Shown: positions 55,671 to 57,007 of the stretch, piece by piece | How positions within the stretch are numbered: position 1 is the stretch's first letter | Layout of the letters: each line of letters opens with the position of its first letter | Notes under the pieces: generated by a model | Database searches by the model: none | The model's input: the letters and a program-made list of their open reading frames with translations, nothing else | What the model was told of the DNA's origin: nothing | Origin: Streptomyces lateritius | Lineage (GTDB): Bacteria > Actinomycetota > Actinomycetes > Streptomycetales > Streptomycetaceae | DNA length: 57,007 nt | NCBI RefSeq assembly: GCF_014649715.1 | Contig: NZ_BMTO01000013.1 | Span: 127,746 to 184,752 of the forward strand | Reading direction: 5' to 3' | Translations under genes and position numbers: made by a program

Positions 55671-56951
55671 ATGGCAGCAACTGAGGAGACGCGGGAAGAG
55701 GACGCGGACAAGAGCGCGCGGATCTGGGCCACGTTCCGGGACTCGTCGGTCGCGGTGAAGACCCTCCTCGTCGGCGTCCTACTGAGCCGGCTCGGCGGAT
55801 TCCTCAACATCTTCATCGTGCTCTACCTGTCCTTCCGCGGGTACTCGGAGGAAGAGGCGTCGTACGCGCTCGGCGCCTACGGCGCGGGCGGCGTGGCGGG
55901 GGTGCTGCTCGGCGGCACCCTCGCCGACCGGCTCGGTGCCCGCAACGCCACGGTGCTTGGCATGGGCGCGACCGCCGCGCTCACCGCCTCGCTGCTCTAC
56001 CTGCCCAACTACCCGGCCCTGCTGGTCGCGGTCGCGCTGGCCAGCCTGATGGCCCAGCTGTACCGCCCGGCCGCGGCCTCGCTGCTCTCCGAACTGACCT
56101 CGGAGAGCAGCCAGGTCATGATCTTCGGCATGTACCGCTTCGGTCTGAACGTGGGCGCCATGGCGGCGCCGCTGGTGGGCCTCGGGCTCTACCACCTGGG
56201 CGGTGAGAGCTACAGCCTGGTGTTCTGGGGCGAGGCGGTCATCGCTCTCGTCTACACGTTCGTGGCGGCCGCCGCCCTGCCACGGCGGTCCGCGCCCGGT
56301 CCCGAGGAGGCCGCCGCGGACGCGGAAGGGCCGGCGGGCAGCTACCGGGCGATGCTCGCCGACCGCCGGTACATGCTGTTCCTGGCCGCCACGCTCTTCA
56401 ACGCGATCATCTACGTGCAGTACCTCTCCACGCTGCCGCTGGACGTGGAGGCCAACGGCATCGACCTGTTCTGGTACACGGCCGCGGTCTCCCTGAACGG
56501 CTTCATGGTGATCGCGTTCGAACTCCCGCTGGCCAAGGTCACGCAGAAGTGGAAGACCAAGATCACCGTGGGGCTCTCCTTCGGTCTGGTCGGTCTGGGT
56601 GTGGCGCTGTACGGCATGCCGATCGGCGCCGGCGTGATCATCGGCGCGACGCTCGTCTGGACGCTGGGCGAGATCATCGGCGGTCCCGCGGTCTTCGCCT
56701 ACCCGGCGACGGCCGGCCCGGCGCATCTGCGCAGCCGCTACATCGGCGGCTTCCAGTTCATGCACGCGCTCGGCACGGCGGTCGGCCCGGTCATCGGCGG
56801 TCTGCTGTTCGTACGACTCGGCCACAACGTCTGGCCGTTGCTCGGTCTGATCGGGCTGGTCGCCGCCGTCCTCGGCGCGGCCGCGATCCGTCGGCCGGCC
56901 GCCGAGAAGGAGGAGCCCGCCAGGGACGTGCCGGAGGCGGCGGACGCGTAG
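55671..56951 (+). CDS. MFS transporter, probable product exporter
   Basis: 426 aa, about 12 helices. Motif A between helices 2 and 3 is GGTLADRLGARN. Central loop GPEEAAADAEGPAGS between halves. Six bases after the ATP-grasp stop. Drug:H+ antiporter-type family; the position at the operon end suggests export of the metabolite and self-resistance. Confidence 0.9.
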   Translation: MAATEETREEDADKSARIWATFRDSSVAVKTLLVGVLLSRLGGFLNIFIVLYLSFRGYSEEEASYALGAYGAGGVAGVLLGGTLADRLGARNATVLGMGATAALTASLLYLPNYPALLVAVALASLMAQLYRPAAASLLSELTSESSQVMIFGMYRFGLNVGAMAAPLVGLGLYHLGGESYSLVFWGEAVIALVYTFVAAAALPRRSAPGPEEAAADAEGPAGSYRAMLADRRYMLFLAATLFNAIIYVQYLSTLPLDVEANGIDLFWYTAAVSLNGFMVIAFELPLAKVTQKWKTKITVGLSFGLVGLGVALYGMPIGAGVIIGATLVWTLGEIIGGPAVFAYPATAGPAHLRSRYIGGFQFMHALGTAVGPVIGGLLFVRLGHNVWPLLGLIGLVAAVLGAAAIRRPAAEKEEPARDVPEAADA

Positions 56952-56982
56952 CCCGGCCGGCCCGAACCCCCACACGACAGGA

Positions 56983-57007
56983 CCGCCGCCTCGTCACGAG
57001 GCGGCGG
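56983..57007 (+). terminator. Hairpin terminator ending the main cluster operon
   Basis: CCGCCGCCTCG (56983-56993), loop TCA, perfect complement (56997-57007), 31 bases after the MFS stop. Marks the probable right end of the operon at the window edge. Confidence 0.8.

Noticed and set aside
37070..56951. Negamycin-type or azaserine cluster
   Set aside because: Negamycin, as I recall, forms its N-N bond through a heme-type enzyme, not seen here; azaserine needs NRPS-type carrier and loading genes that are absent. Only the hydrazinoacetate part is shared.

Overview
The window is from a Streptomyces or close relative. GC is very high, codons end in G/C, GTG starts are common, reading frames are often coupled by 1-8 base overlaps, and rare TTA (bldA-type) codons sit in regulatory and accessory genes. 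Typical Streptomyces families are present: M4 metalloprotease with P-domain, tandem lipoprotein L,D-transpeptidases, a small EF-hand protein, an RsbW-like ATPase and SseB-like proteins.

Layout. 1-6456 (minus): a secreted M4 protease cut by the left edge, a decayed stretch with a TetR relic, and a heterodimeric ABC exporter. 6560-10379: a perfect 16-bp palindrome, then a DrrAB-type ABC exporter fused by overlaps to a NarL-type two-component system. 10389-15479: glgX (minus), divergent from two paralogous L,D-transpeptidase lipoproteins. 15508-21172: enoyl-CoA hydratase, anti-sigma-like ATPase, a deacetylase-like lipoprotein lacking the catalytic Asp pair, a beta-propeller lipoprotein, a GNAT protein, an EF-hand protein and a CopD-like membrane protein. 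21190-25848 (minus): glycine riboswitch - gcvT - gcvH - glyA - sdaA, a glycine-to-serine-to-pyruvate operon. 25990-28438: a P-loop kinase-like protein and two SseB-like proteins. 28770-34974: a complete oligopeptide ABC importer operon with large hairpins. 35084-36638: a TRIC channel and a thioesterase.

37070-57007: a biosynthetic gene cluster that appears to make a hydrazine (N-N bond) compound. It begins with a StrR-family activator that has a TTA codon and, inside its own coding region, a perfect copy of the StrR-type recognition palindrome (9-11-9). Next come an M1 aminopeptidase whose zinc and catalytic residues are replaced, and a glycine-oxidase-like flavoenzyme. A textbook terminator follows. 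The main operon then encodes a KASIII-like enzyme, an FkbH-like glyceryl transferase, an acyl carrier protein, a lysine/ornithine N-hydroxylase, a cupin, a methionyl-tRNA-synthetase-like enzyme, an ATP-grasp ligase, a dimethylargininase-family hydrolase, a small conserved protein, a solute-binding-protein homologue without signal peptide, a cation/proton antiporter, a second ATP-grasp ligase and an MFS exporter, ending in a hairpin at the right edge.

The N-hydroxylase, cupin, MetRS-like protein and flavin oxidase are the parts known from the lysine-plus-glycine route to hydrazinoacetate (Spb38/39/40 of s56-p1 and relatives). Here the cupin and MetRS-like domains, usually one polypeptide, are two overlapping genes. 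They are combined with a glyceryl-ACP/KASIII module and two peptide ligases but no PKS or NRPS. The inferred product is a small hydrazine-, hydrazide- or diazo-containing peptide-like metabolite; its structure cannot be read from the sequence.
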